In this document: positions 19,288 through 27,703 of the stretch, one piece after another | Layout: the number at the start of each line of letters is the position of its first letter | Position numbering within the stretch: the stretch's first letter is position 1 | DNA from: Sporosarcina sp. NCCP-2222 | GTDB lineage: Bacteria; Bacillota; Bacilli; Bacillales_A; Planococcaceae | Length of the DNA stretch: 36,967 bases | Direction: 5' to 3' | NCBI RefSeq assembly: GCF_023168145.1 | Contig: NZ_BQYK01000002.1 | Span: forward strand, 294,572 to 331,538 | The notes under the pieces: generated by a model | Database searches by the model: none | The model's input: only the letters and a program-made list of their open reading frames with translations | Told to the model about the DNA's origin: nothing | Position numbers and translations under genes: made by a program

Positions 19288-19706
19288 AATGTGCCCTCCT
19301 CCTTTGGCTGCTCCACGAACTCAATCGATTTCCGAATGAACTCCGCGAGTCGCTCTGCTCTTCCAAGCAAGTATAGATATCCGATCACCGCTTCAAACCC
19401 CGAACTATAATTGTACGTTATAACGTCTGTATGTTTAGGCACAGAGCCTGATTTTGCATTGCGTCCGCGGCGGAGGACTCCTTCTTCCTCCTCTGTCAGA
19501 AAACCGGATTGCTGCAGCATTTTGATTGCTGCAGCCTGCGCCTTTGCAGAAACATACTTTGTCGCCTCTTTATGGAGGGTGTTCGGCTTCACCTTTCCCG
19601 AGCGCAGCAGATGCTCTCGGACTGCCTGCTCGTAAACCGCGTCCCCCATATAAGCGAGCGCCAGCGCATTCATCTGTTTGACATCGATATCACGCAGACT
19701 GTACAT
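19284..19706 (-). CDS. mrnC: Mini-ribonuclease 3 (Mini-III)
   Basis: Mini-III is a dimeric RNase III-type enzyme lacking the double-stranded RNA-binding domain; in Bacillus it matures 23S rRNA ends. From the chosen start it has 140 residues, the usual size. The signature [20 protein letters not shown] (residues about 16-35) holds the catalytic acidic residue, and the second conserved block [20 protein letters not shown] and [16 protein letters not shown] carries the others. I chose the ATG at 19706: GAGGGTG is 6 bases upstream and the cysS stop codon lies 5 bases before the start. A TTG upstream in frame has no ribosome binding site. Confidence 0.93.
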   Translation of the reverse strand: MYSLRDIDVKQMNALALAYMGDAVYEQAVREHLLRSGKVKPNTLHKEATKYVSAKAQAAAIKMLQQSGFLTEEEEGVLRRGRNAKSGSVPKHTDVITYNYSSGFEAVIGYLYLLGRAERLAEFIRKSIEFVEQPKEEGTF

Positions 19707-19711
19707 GGCGG

Positions 19712-21112
19712 TCACCCTCTTTTCCAACGGGTGCCTTGCGCAGTATCTTCCAATAAAATGCCCTGCTCCTTCAGCTCTTCCCGGATTTCATCGGCTCTGG
19801 CAAAATTACGTTCCCTTCTAGCTGTCAGCCGCTCCTCGATCAAGGCTTCAATCTCCTCATCGAGCAACTCTCCTTCGCTTTGGAACGGAAGTCCAAGCAC
19901 GCCCATCAGCCGGTCGAAGGTTTCGATAAAATATGACAAGACTTGCACTTGCGTATTCTCTTCAAGCAAATATACATTGGCCAACTTGACAAGATCAAAG
20001 ATAGCTGCCATTGCATTTGCCGTATTAAAATCGTCATCCATCGCTGTTTCGAAGGCACGCACAAGTTCATCCACTTTATGAATCCAAATACCCTGCTGAT
20101 CACCTAGATCTGCAGAAGTTTCCAGGCGGTACTTCAAGTTGCCGTAAGCGGTCCGTATACGCTCTAATGCGTTTTTTGCACTCTCCACAAGATCCTGCGA
20201 GAAATTGACAGGATGTCTGTAATGGACTGACAGCATGAAGAAGCGAAGCACCTGAGGATCGATTTGTTTTCGGATATCATTCACAAGAATGAAGTTTCCG
20301 AGCGACTTCGACATTTTTTCATTGTCGATATTAATATAGCCATTGTGCATCCAATACCGCGCAAATTCTTTTCCTGTCATCGCTTCCGACTGGGCAATTT
20401 CATTCTCATGATGAGGGAATGCCAAGTCCTGTCCACCAGCATGGATATCAATCGTGTCTCCAAGGTGCTCCCTAGCCATGACGGAGCATTCGATATGCCA
20501 GCCCGGACGTCCGGGACCCCAAGGGCTTTCCCACGATATTTCTCCTACTTTCGCAGATTTCCATAGAGCAAAATCAAGAGCATTTTCTTTTATGGCACTT
20601 TCTTCGATTCGGGCACCGACTTTCAATTCATCAATTGATTGGTGGGACAGCTTGCCGTAATCATCGAATTTCCGTGTTCGGTAATATACATCACCATGGG
20701 ATTCATAAGCAAATCCTTTATCGATCAATACTTCGATAAATGCAATGATATCTTCAATATGCTCTGTCACTCGCGGATGAATATCTGCCTTTTCACACCC
20801 AAGCGCTCCTACATCCTCGAAATAAGCATTGATAAAGCGGGAGGTAAGTTCTCCTACTTCTTCGCCAAGCTCGTTTGCAGTACGAATGATTTTATCATCC
20901 ACATCCGTAAAATTTGAAACGTATGTGACATCATAGCCACGATATTCAAGATAGCGGCGGACCGTATCAAAGACGATAACTGGCCGGGCATTTCCAATAT
21001 GGATGTAGTTGTAGACGGTCGGTCCGCACACATACATCTTGACCTTTCCTTCTTCCATAGGGATGAAAGGTTCCTTTTTCCGCGTCAATGTATTATAAAT
21101 TTGTATGCTCAT
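19712..21112 (-). CDS. cysS: Cysteinyl-tRNA synthetase
   Basis: Class I synthetase that charges tRNA-Cys with cysteine. From the chosen start it has 466 residues, the Bacillus length. It has the HIGH motif YIHIGNARP near residues 36-44, zinc ligands including C29 (VCGPTVYN) and the [10 protein letters not shown] and [10 protein letters not shown] segments, and the KMSKS motif EKMSKSLGN near 266. The ATG at 21112 is preceded by GGAGGAGAACGAC; in-frame extensions upstream lie inside cysE. It overlaps the end of cysE by 20 bp, which suggests translational coupling. Both are controlled by the cysteine T-box. Confidence 0.97.
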   Translation of the reverse strand: MSIQIYNTLTRKKEPFIPMEEGKVKMYVCGPTVYNYIHIGNARPVIVFDTVRRYLEYRGYDVTYVSNFTDVDDKIIRTANELGEEVGELTSRFINAYFEDVGALGCEKADIHPRVTEHIEDIIAFIEVLIDKGFAYESHGDVYYRTRKFDDYGKLSHQSIDELKVGARIEESAIKENALDFALWKSAKVGEISWESPWGPGRPGWHIECSVMAREHLGDTIDIHAGGQDLAFPHHENEIAQSEAMTGKEFARYWMHNGYINIDNEKMSKSLGNFILVNDIRKQIDPQVLRFFMLSVHYRHPVNFSQDLVESAKNALERIRTAYGNLKYRLETSADLGDQQGIWIHKVDELVRAFETAMDDDFNTANAMAAIFDLVKLANVYLLEENTQVQVLSYFIETFDRLMGVLGLPFQSEGELLDEEIEALIEERLTARRERNFARADEIREELKEQGILLEDTAQGTRWKRG

Positions 21113-21761
21113 GTCGTTCTCCTCCCATTTTTTCCAGCTCCGCAAGACGGCTTTTCAATTGTGCGATTTCTTGTTTCATTTGATCACACGTCTCTTCAAC
21201 AGGATCAGGCATTTTATGATGATCTAATTTTTCTTTAACACGCACCCCGTTGGTGATGACCACTTTTCCCGGTATCCCGACAACAGTCGAATCGGGCGGT
21301 ACGTCCTTCAAAACGACTGACCCGGCTCCTACCTTACTGTTCTCACCAATTGTAATGGAACCAAGCACTTTCGCTCCCGAAGCGACGAGTACATTGTTAT
21401 GCAATGTTGGATGGCGTTTTCCTTTTTCCTTGCCTGTACCGCCAAGCGTCACCCCTTGATAGAGCGTAACATCGTCGCCAATTTCACAAGTTTCGCCGAT
21501 GACAATGCCCATCCCATGGTCAATGAACAAGCGTCTGCCAATTACGGCACCCGGGTGAATTTCAATTCCCGTGAAAAACCGGCTGACCTGAGAAACGACA
21601 CGCGCCAAAAACAAAAATTTTCTTTTATACAAGGCATGCGCAAATCGATGCGCCCAAATGGCATGGAGGCCAGAATACGTCAACACGACTTCGATTGTAC
21701 TGCGCGCTGCCGGGTCCTGTTCAAAGATACACCGGATATCCTCTCTCATCCTCTTGAACAA
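21093..21761 (-). CDS. cysE: Serine O-acetyltransferase
   Basis: CysE makes O-acetylserine from serine and acetyl-CoA, the first committed step to cysteine. The 222-residue protein shows the N-terminal helical domain ([21 protein letters not shown]) and a left-handed parallel beta-helix of hexapeptide repeats. The active-site region is [20 protein letters not shown] with [14 protein letters not shown] chose the TTG at 21761, because GGAGG ends 8 bases before it and the protein then aligns with the Bacillus start. An ATG 15 bases further up overlaps that Shine-Dalgarno. It is the first gene of the T-box operon, about 170 bases after the T-box terminator; that stretch shows no gene. Confidence 0.95.
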   Translation of the reverse strand: MFKRMREDIRCIFEQDPAARSTIEVVLTYSGLHAIWAHRFAHALYKRKFLFLARVVSQVSRFFTGIEIHPGAVIGRRLFIDHGMGIVIGETCEIGDDVTLYQGVTLGGTGKEKGKRHPTLHNNVLVASGAKVLGSITIGENSKVGAGSVVLKDVPPDSTVVGIPGKVVITNGVRVKEKLDHHKMPDPVEETCDQMKQEIAQLKSRLAELEKMGGERHEHTNL

Positions 21762-21930
21762 TGTAGATCCCTCCATACTTTCTATCTATTTTTCATACAC
21801 AATGGCAATCGAACCGAGGCATTGGCAGGGAACAACAACAAAGAGCCGGCACGTAAAATAGAGCTTTTCCATCTAAAACGCCGGAAATGCACCATGTGTA
21901 ATCTTGGCCTTTGCCCAGAATCCGTCAAAT

Positions 21931-22190
21931 AAAAAAATGCGCCCCTGTCCATAATTAGACAGAGACGCATGATCTGCGCGGTTCCACTCTTCTTGGAAGT
22001 TCAACCTTCCCGCTTAAAGCCTTTAACGCAGGCATACGTCCGGCCTACTGTAAGTTCGGCGCGGCACTCAAGGGGGCATTTCTACAATACAGCGGCCTGG
22101 ATCACTTTCAGCCGGTGATGATCCTCTCTGCAAAGCATGTATCGTGTACTTCTCCCTATCAACGCTTTTATCGTTCGGAATACATTGTAT
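21931..22190 (-). promoter_or_regulatory. T-box leader with a cysteine (TGC) specifier
   Basis: A tRNA-sensing leader ahead of cysE-cysS. The conserved T-box sequence AAGAGTGGAACCGCG is at 21991-21977. Stem I contains GAGAAGTAC and the lower helix ACGATACA/TGTATTGT. The likely specifier TGC (Cys) at 22078-22076 follows AGAAA, in the place expected of the specifier loop. The terminator helix GCGTCTCTGTC (21968-21958) with GACAGGGGCGC (21949-21939), 11 bp with two U-G pairs, is followed by ATTTTTTTATTT. Uncharged tRNA-Cys should favour the antiterminator and so transcription. Stretch 21762-21930 holds only the untranslated region before cysE. Confidence 0.93.
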
Positions 22191-22194
22191 GTCA

Positions 22195-22222
22195 ATTGTA
22201 CACAGACTATCGGGAAAGTCAA
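22195..22222 (-). promoter_or_regulatory. SigA-type promoter for the T-box operon
   Basis: On the minus strand TTGACT (22222-22217) and TACAAT (22200-22195) are spaced by 16 bases. It lies 22 bases after the gltX stop codon and no terminator separates them. Confidence 0.68.
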
Positions 22223-22244
22223 TTCATTAATACGCCTGTGAGGT

Positions 22245-23702
22245 TTAAATAAATTTTGCAACCCGGCTAAGCGTTTTCTCCTTGCCGATCAGTGCAATGG
22301 ATTCTGGAAGTTCCGGACCGTGCATTTGGCCTGTCGCCACTACACGAATCGGCATGAAAAGGTTCTTGCCTTTATGTCCAGTTTCTTTTTGCACCGCTTT
22401 AATAGCTGCCTTAATCGAATCCGCATCAAATGATTCCAGTTCTGACAGTTGTTTATGGAAGGACGCCATCACTTCCGGCACTTGCTCCCCAGCCAATACT
22501 TCTTTGGATTGTTCATCATATTCCACTTCATCCGTGAAGAACTGGGCAGTCAATTCTACAATCTCCGCTCCATAGCTCAGCTGCGTATGGTAAAGCGCGA
22601 TCAGGTCATGGACCCACGCACGCTGGTCGTCCGTCATGTTTTCAGGGATACGTCCAGCTGATTGCAAATGCGGCAGTGTCAGCTCGATTACTTCTTCCAA
22701 GCTGCGTTTTTTTACATATTGATTGTTCATCCAAGTCAACTTTTGCTTGTCAAACATGGATGGAGATTTGGATAAGCGGTTTTCGTCAAACAGCTTCACC
22801 AGCTCATCATGAGTAAAGATTTCCTCTTCCCCGCCCGGAGACCAGCCGAGCAGCGCGAAGAAGTTGAACATCGCGTCAGGCAAATAGCCAAGGTCCTTAT
22901 ATTGAGAAATAAATTGGATGATCGACTCGTCACGTTTCGACAGCTTTTTCCGATCTTCATTCACAATCAATGTCATATGGCCGAAGCGAGGGTATTCCCA
23001 GCCGAACACATCATAGATCATCAATTGCTTTGGTGTATTAGTCAAATGCTCTTCTCCACGGAAAACATGGGAGATTTTCATCAGATGATCATCGATGACC
23101 ACCGCAAAGTTGTACGTGGGAATCCCGTTCGCTTTGACGAGCACCCAATCGCCCACATCTTTGGACTCGAATGCCACCTTGCCTCGAACCATATCATCCA
23201 CTTCGTACGTTACATTTTCAGGAACCCTCATGCGAATTGTATATGGCATGCCGGCCGCTTCCTTTTCAGCTACTTCCTCAGCAGTCAAATGGCGGCAAGT
23301 GCCCGCATACATAGGAGCTGCAATGCCGGACGCTTTCTGTCTTTCCCGCTCTGCTTCCAGCTCTTCCGTCGTGCAGAAACATTTATAGGCACGGCCCTTT
23401 TCAAGCATTTCCTTTGCATATTCAGTATAGATATCCAAGCGTTCCATCTGGCGGTACGGACCATACGGCCCACCCACATCAACGGATTCATCATGATGGA
23501 TACCCAGCCACTTCAAGTTATCAAGCTGTGACAATTCACCCGCTTCAATATTCCGTCCTATATCCGTATCCTCGATTCGGATTATGAACTTCCCTCCGTG
23601 GTGCCGGGCGAATAAATAGTTGAATAACGCTGTCCGGGCACCGCCGATATGTAAATGGCCTGTCGGGCTCGGCGCGTAACGTACGCGTACTTCTGTTGAC
23701 AT
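22245..23702 (-). CDS. gltX: Glutamyl-tRNA synthetase
   Basis: Class I synthetase that charges tRNA-Glu; in most Firmicutes the same enzyme also charges tRNA-Gln for later amidation by GatCAB, which is family knowledge. The 485-residue protein has the HIGH motif [20 protein letters not shown] near residues 9-28 and the KMSKS motif KKLSKRD near 252. It also has the C-terminal anticodon-binding helices. The ATG at 23702 was chosen: GGAG lies 11 bases upstream and the product begins [15 protein letters not shown]. An ATG 21 bases upstream is an alternative. No convincing promoter was seen in the 75-bp gap after ispF. Confidence 0.96.
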   Translation of the reverse strand: MSTEVRVRYAPSPTGHLHIGGARTALFNYLFARHHGGKFIIRIEDTDIGRNIEAGELSQLDNLKWLGIHHDESVDVGGPYGPYRQMERLDIYTEYAKEMLEKGRAYKCFCTTEELEAERERQKASGIAAPMYAGTCRHLTAEEVAEKEAAGMPYTIRMRVPENVTYEVDDMVRGKVAFESKDVGDWVLVKANGIPTYNFAVVIDDHLMKISHVFRGEEHLTNTPKQLMIYDVFGWEYPRFGHMTLIVNEDRKKLSKRDESIIQFISQYKDLGYLPDAMFNFFALLGWSPGGEEEIFTHDELVKLFDENRLSKSPSMFDKQKLTWMNNQYVKKRSLEEVIELTLPHLQSAGRIPENMTDDQRAWVHDLIALYHTQLSYGAEIVELTAQFFTDEVEYDEQSKEVLAGEQVPEVMASFHKQLSELESFDADSIKAAIKAVQKETGHKGKNLFMPIRVVATGQMHGPELPESIALIGKEKTLSRVAKFI

Positions 23703-23777
23703 AATGAGTCCATCTCCGTTCATTTTATAAGTATTTCCTGTGTCATTTTACCATTGTGGCAATCAATTTGAAAGGTG

Positions 23778-24254
23778 TCATTCCTTGACAAGAAGAATGG
23801 TAGCCATAGAGGCAATCCCTTCTTCTCTCCCTGTGAAGCCCAACTTTTCAGTTGTCGTCGCCTTGACATTCACTTGTGACACGTCTGCTTTCAGCAGCTC
23901 CGCAACACGCTTCTGGATTTCACCGATATAAGGTGCCATTTTTGGCCGCTGGGCAATAATCGTGCAGTCAATGTTTCCAAGCTTGTATCCGCGTCCCTCG
24001 ACGAGCTCCCAGATCTTTTCAAGCAAAACAGCAGAATCCGCGTCTTTAAACGCTGCATCGGTATCAGGGAAATGTCGTCCGATATCCCCTTCGCCAATCG
24101 CTCCGAGTGCTGCATCTGTAATCGTATGTAATAGTACATCCGCGTCCGAATGCCCTGTCAGCCCTTTTTCATGTGGAATCGTCACGCCTCCAATAATTAG
24201 CGGCCGTCCTTCTGCGAACTCATGCACGTCAAAACCTTGTCCAACTCGAATCAT
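23778..24254 (-). CDS. ispF: 2-C-methyl-D-erythritol 2,4-cyclodiphosphate synthase
   Basis: IspF closes the cyclodiphosphate ring in the MEP pathway of isoprenoid synthesis. From the chosen start it has 158 residues, exactly the Bacillus size. The metal ligands DVH (near residues 8-10) and H in [12 protein letters not shown] (near 40-51), together with [10 protein letters not shown] and the C-terminal [16 protein letters not shown], are all present. The ATG at 24254 is 6 bases after AGGAGG; the ATG just before it (24257) is only 3 bases from it. That Shine-Dalgarno overlaps the ispD stop codon, so the two are coupled. Confidence 0.96.
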   Translation of the reverse strand: MIRVGQGFDVHEFAEGRPLIIGGVTIPHEKGLTGHSDADVLLHTITDAALGAIGEGDIGRHFPDTDAAFKDADSAVLLEKIWELVEGRGYKLGNIDCTIIAQRPKMAPYIGEIQKRVAELLKADVSQVNVKATTTEKLGFTGREEGIASMATILLVKE

Positions 24255-24264
24255 CATAATCCTC

Positions 24265-24945
24265 CTACTGTCTACGTGATAAAAAGATCTCGCCGAAGAC
24301 AAGATCTTCTTTCGTCGTCATTTTCACATTATCGTACGTACTCTCCACTACTCTGATCGGATGTCCGAGCCTTTCCACAAGCATAGATTCATCAGTTCCA
24401 AGGAACCCTTCTGCTTCCGCCTTTTCGGATGCCTCCGCCAGCAACTCATACCGGAATGCCTGCGGCGTCTGGATGATCCAAAGACGGTCCCGATCCACCG
24501 TTTCCTCTACTATACCATCTGATGCCATTTTCATCGTATCCTTCGCTTGGACGCCGGCAATGGCAGCTCCATGAGCCTCCGCATTTTCAACGAGGCGGTG
24601 TATGACATCTCGGTGTATGAACGGCCTGGCCGCATCATGAACCAGAACAATGCCTCCGGTCTGATGCGCTCGGATGCAGGCGGCGACACTCTGCTGCCGC
24701 TCGCCTCCCCCATTAACCAGCTGATTTGCTTTGGAAATCTCGAACTGGCCAAGCAATCCTTCGATCTCATTCCTCTCGTCCGGACGGACAGCCAAAATAA
24801 TCTGCTCGCAAGCGGGATCCTGTTCAAACAATTCCAAAGTATGAATTAATATTGGCTTATCGCCCAGTTCAAGAAAAAGCTTGTTTCGACCCGCACCCAT
24901 CCGCTTGCCGCTTCCGGCTGCAGGGATCATAACTGTATATTTCAC
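24265..24945 (-). CDS. ispD: 2-C-methyl-D-erythritol 4-phosphate cytidylyltransferase
   Basis: IspD transfers CMP from CTP to methylerythritol phosphate in the MEP isoprenoid pathway. The 226-residue product has the nucleotide-binding start [20 protein letters not shown] (residues 6-25), the GGGERQQSV segment near 79-87, VHDAARPF near 102-109 and [12 protein letters not shown] near 188-199. The start is GTG at 24945, whose first base is the last base of the yacL stop codon (TAGTG), a one-base overlap that implies tight coupling. The Shine-Dalgarno is weak (GGGGTAG). Confidence 0.96.
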   Translation of the reverse strand: MKYTVMIPAAGSGKRMGAGRNKLFLELGDKPILIHTLELFEQDPACEQIILAVRPDERNEIEGLLGQFEISKANQLVNGGGERQQSVAACIRAHQTGGIVLVHDAARPFIHRDVIHRLVENAEAHGAAIAGVQAKDTMKMASDGIVEETVDRDRLWIIQTPQAFRYELLAEASEKAEAEGFLGTDESMLVERLGHPIRVVESTYDNVKMTTKEDLVFGEIFLSRRQ

Positions 24946-26069
24946 TAACTACCCCATCTTTCCAATTTTCGGCCGTTTGTATCTGATTTTCCGTTTTTCG
25001 GCTTGGCAAAAATCATCCGGCCTGCCGATGTTTGCAGCACACTTGTCACGACAACATCGATTGTATTGCCGATATGCGTTTTTCCCTCTTCGATGACAAT
25101 CATTGTACCATCATCCAAATAAGCGACCCCTTGGTTATGCTCCTTGCCATCCTTAATAACAGCGACGTGCATCTCTTCACCCGGAATGACAACAGGCTTC
25201 ACCGCATTGGCCAAATCATTAATATTCAATACAGATACACCATGAAGATCCGCTACTTTATTCAAATTAAAATCATTTGTTACAACAAGTCCATTCATGC
25301 TTTTTGCCAGGCGGACAAGCTTGAGATCCACTTCCGCCACGTCTGCGAAGTCTTCATCAGTAATTAGTATTTGAGGCCCTTCTTCCGTCTGTAGACGCTT
25401 TAAAACGTCTAGGCCCCGTCTTCCTTTCGTACGCTTTAACGTATCGGAGGAATCCGCGATATGCTGTAATTCCGTAAGGACAAACTGAGGTACGACCAAG
25501 ATCCCTTCCAGAAATCCAGTGGATGCAATATCTGCTACTCGGCCATCAATGATGACACTCGTATCTAAAATTTTATTCAGGCTATCCTTCGGACGGGCAG
25601 CCTCTCCCCCATCTTTTTTCTTCGGACCGCTGTTGCGAATGGATACCATGGCATTAATAAACTCTTCCCGCTTTTTAAATCCCACTTGAAAGCCGAGATA
25701 TCCGAGCAAAATAGATAGCAGGACAGGAAGAATGGATGTAATGATCGGTATTTCAACGCTGCTAAGGCCAAAGCTCACGAGGAAAGCGACACTTAACCCG
25801 ACCATCAGCCCGATGGTTCCGAATAACAAATCAAAAATAGGTGCCTTCAATAGTAGATCTTCCATCCACTTGATGAAATTCACAATTGGTTCAGTTAGAA
25901 AGATACTTAATAAATATAAAACAATAGCGCCAATTACAGCTGCCACATAAGGGTTATCGATCATCGGTCTGGACGTGAAAGAAAAAAGAGAAAATAAATG
26001 CGGTAAAAACAAGACGCCGAGCGTGCCGCCGATCAGCAAAAAACCGACTTGGACAACTCTTTTTAACAT
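24945..26069 (-). CDS. PIN/TRAM-domain membrane protein YacL
   Basis: A membrane-anchored PIN-domain protein, 374 residues. It shows four predicted membrane spans (about residues 5-28, 40-62, 77-102 and 108-130), then a PIN nuclease-like domain opening with the acidic motif ILDTSVIIDGRVADI near 168-182 and continuing with LVVTNDFNLNKVADLHG. A C-terminal TRAM-like RNA-binding region has HIGNTIDVVVTSVLQTSAGRMIFA. Family members are conserved in Firmicutes and thought to be RNases, but no substrate can be read from sequence. ATG start behind AAAAGGAGGTGTTCCT. The gene normally follows disA, which is absent here. A sigma-B-like promoter may lie upstream. Confidence 0.9.
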   Translation of the reverse strand: MLKRVVQVGFLLIGGTLGVLFLPHLFSLFSFTSRPMIDNPYVAAVIGAIVLYLLSIFLTEPIVNFIKWMEDLLLKAPIFDLLFGTIGLMVGLSVAFLVSFGLSSVEIPIITSILPVLLSILLGYLGFQVGFKKREEFINAMVSIRNSGPKKKDGGEAARPKDSLNKILDTSVIIDGRVADIASTGFLEGILVVPQFVLTELQHIADSSDTLKRTKGRRGLDVLKRLQTEEGPQILITDEDFADVAEVDLKLVRLAKSMNGLVVTNDFNLNKVADLHGVSVLNINDLANAVKPVVIPGEEMHVAVIKDGKEHNQGVAYLDDGTMIVIEEGKTHIGNTIDVVVTSVLQTSAGRMIFAKPKNGKSDTNGRKLERWGS

Positions 26070-26130
26070 AGGAACACCTCCTTTTATTAGTAAATACTAT
26101 ACACGTATTCAGTTAATTACGCTTAAATGA

Positions 26131-26155
26131 ACACCCCATCTCCTCAAAAATAAAC
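26131..26155 (-). promoter_or_regulatory. Possible sigma-B-type promoter upstream of yacL
   Basis: On the minus strand GTTTAT (26155-26150) and GGGTGT (26136-26131) are spaced by 13 bases, close to the general-stress consensus GTTTAA-N12-15-GGGTAT. It lies in the 185-bp radA-yacL gap, which also holds a CGGGC/GCCCG hairpin just after radA with no T run. The match is suggestive only. Confidence 0.3.
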
Positions 26156-26254
26156 CTTTCCTATTAGACCTCATGACACTTCAACAGGTTTCGACTTGAA
26201 ACAAAATCAGTACATCTGTATCATTTCGGGCGCATGCCCGGGCAGCCCTGCAGA

Positions 26255-27631
26255 TCAGGACTGTCCGAATGCCAGCTTCATCGCGTCACCTATCGTTTCG
26301 ACACCTACGACTTGAATCCCTGCCGGATAATCCCAGCCACCCAAATTGGAGCTCGGAACGAAGGCACGCTCAAAGCCTAATTTAGCCGCCTCTGTCACCC
26401 GCTGTTCAATGCGGGATACCCGCCGGACCTCTCCGGTCAATCCTACTTCGCCGATAAAGCAATCCGTAACGCCGACCGAAAGATCCCGGTAGCTGGACAC
26501 GATGCTCATTAGCACGGCCAAGTCGATCGCAGGCTCATCCAGCTTGACGCCTCCTGCGACTTTAATATACGCATCTTGCGCCTGTAATAGCATACCCATT
26601 CTCTTTTCCAAAACGGCCATGAGAAGAGACACCCGATTTTGATCAAGTCCGGTCGCCATCCGTTTCGGATAATTAAAACTCGATGGTGTAACAAGCGCTT
26701 GGATCTCCACTAGGATAGGCCTTGTTCCTTCCATGGAAGCGACAACAGTGGAACCAGCCCCACCTTGAGAACGTTCCCGCAAAAATAGTTCAGATGGATT
26801 CAGCACTTCTTTCAACCCGGATTGCAGCATCTCAAAAATGGCAATTTCGTTCGTTGAGCCGAAACGGTTTTTTACACTGCGCAAAATCCGATACGTATGG
26901 TGGCGCTCTCCTTCAAAATATAGAACGGTGTCCACCATATGCTCCAGCAGTCTAGGACCAGCAATCTGTCCATCCTTCGTTACGTGCCCGACAATAAAAA
27001 TGGCGATATTCTGCGTTTTGGCTATTCGCATCAATTCCGCTGTACATTCTCTCACCTGGGAGACACTTCCCGGCGCGGACGTCACTTCGGGATGATGGAT
27101 TGTCTGAATGGAATCGGCAATGACTAGCTGAGGCTTCACTTCGGCAATCGTCTCATGTATCTTACCCAAATCCGTCTCTGCGTAAATGTAAAGTTCGTCT
27201 GATATTACACCTAATCGTTCAGCACGAAGCTTTGTCTGCCGGATCGATTCCTCACCCGAAATATAGAGAACCCGCTGGCCTTTATTCGCCAAGAGCGAGG
27301 AGACTTGAAGGAGCAAGGTCGATTTACCGATCCCCGGGTCCCCCCCGATTAATATGAGGGAGCCCGGCACAATGCCCCCTCCAAGAACACGGTTCAACTC
27401 ATCAAGGTCCGTATCGACTCTCGGTTCCTGAATCGTTTCAATTGAATTGATCGGCACCGCTTTACTTAGAATGCCCGTTGAGTGCTGAAATGCGCCACGC
27501 GGCCCTTTTTGAACAATCTCAACTTCCTCATCCATCGTATTCCATTCCCCGCAGCCCGGACATCGTCCCATCCATTTAGGGGACTCATAGCCGCAAGACC
27601 TGCACATGAACTTCGTTTTCTTTTTAGCCAT
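26255..27631 (-). CDS. radA: DNA repair protein RadA (Sms)
   Basis: RadA is a hexameric RecA-like helicase that processes recombination intermediates. From the chosen start it has 458 residues, the Bacillus length. It has an N-terminal four-cysteine zinc finger ([19 protein letters not shown], residues 9-27), Walker [13 protein letters not shown] near 90-101, the KNRFG motif near 249, and a Lon-like C-terminal domain ([16 protein letters not shown]). The ATG at 27631 is chosen because GGAGG is 5 bases upstream; an in-frame reading upstream starts inside the terminator. No clear promoter was seen of its own; a strong terminator sits between clpC and radA. Confidence 0.96.
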   Translation of the reverse strand: MAKKKTKFMCRSCGYESPKWMGRCPGCGEWNTMDEEVEIVQKGPRGAFQHSTGILSKAVPINSIETIQEPRVDTDLDELNRVLGGGIVPGSLILIGGDPGIGKSTLLLQVSSLLANKGQRVLYISGEESIRQTKLRAERLGVISDELYIYAETDLGKIHETIAEVKPQLVIADSIQTIHHPEVTSAPGSVSQVRECTAELMRIAKTQNIAIFIVGHVTKDGQIAGPRLLEHMVDTVLYFEGERHHTYRILRSVKNRFGSTNEIAIFEMLQSGLKEVLNPSELFLRERSQGGAGSTVVASMEGTRPILVEIQALVTPSSFNYPKRMATGLDQNRVSLLMAVLEKRMGMLLQAQDAYIKVAGGVKLDEPAIDLAVLMSIVSSYRDLSVGVTDCFIGEVGLTGEVRRVSRIEQRVTEAAKLGFERAFVPSSNLGGWDYPAGIQVVGVETIGDAMKLAFGQS

Positions 27632-27644
27632 TCGTTCCTCCATA

Positions 27645-27693
27645 TAAAAAGACAGCCCTTTCCACCGATTCATAGCTAGGCGGAAGGGCTATC
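27645..27693 (-). terminator. Rho-independent terminator between clpC and radA
   Basis: On the minus strand GATAGCCC (27693-27686) pairs with GGGCTGTC (27658-27651) and the helix continues through TTCCGCC with GGTGGAA, about 15 bp with one bulge. It is followed by TTTTT (27650-27646). The Shine-Dalgarno of radA begins 3 bases after the T run. Confidence 0.85.
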
Positions 27694-27703
27694 CTTTCTA
27701 CTG

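Noticed and set aside
21782..21970. A 62-codon minus-strand frame between the T-box and cysE
   Set aside because: It starts inside the T-box terminator helix and has no ribosome binding site; more likely untranslated leader.
22809..23531. A 240-codon open frame on the plus strand inside gltX
   Set aside because: It is antisense to the catalytic part of glutamyl-tRNA synthetase, with no ribosome binding site and a composition that looks like a reverse-strand shadow.
23703..23777. A gltX promoter
   Set aside because: TAAAAT and TATAAA occur but no acceptable -35 at 16-18 bases.
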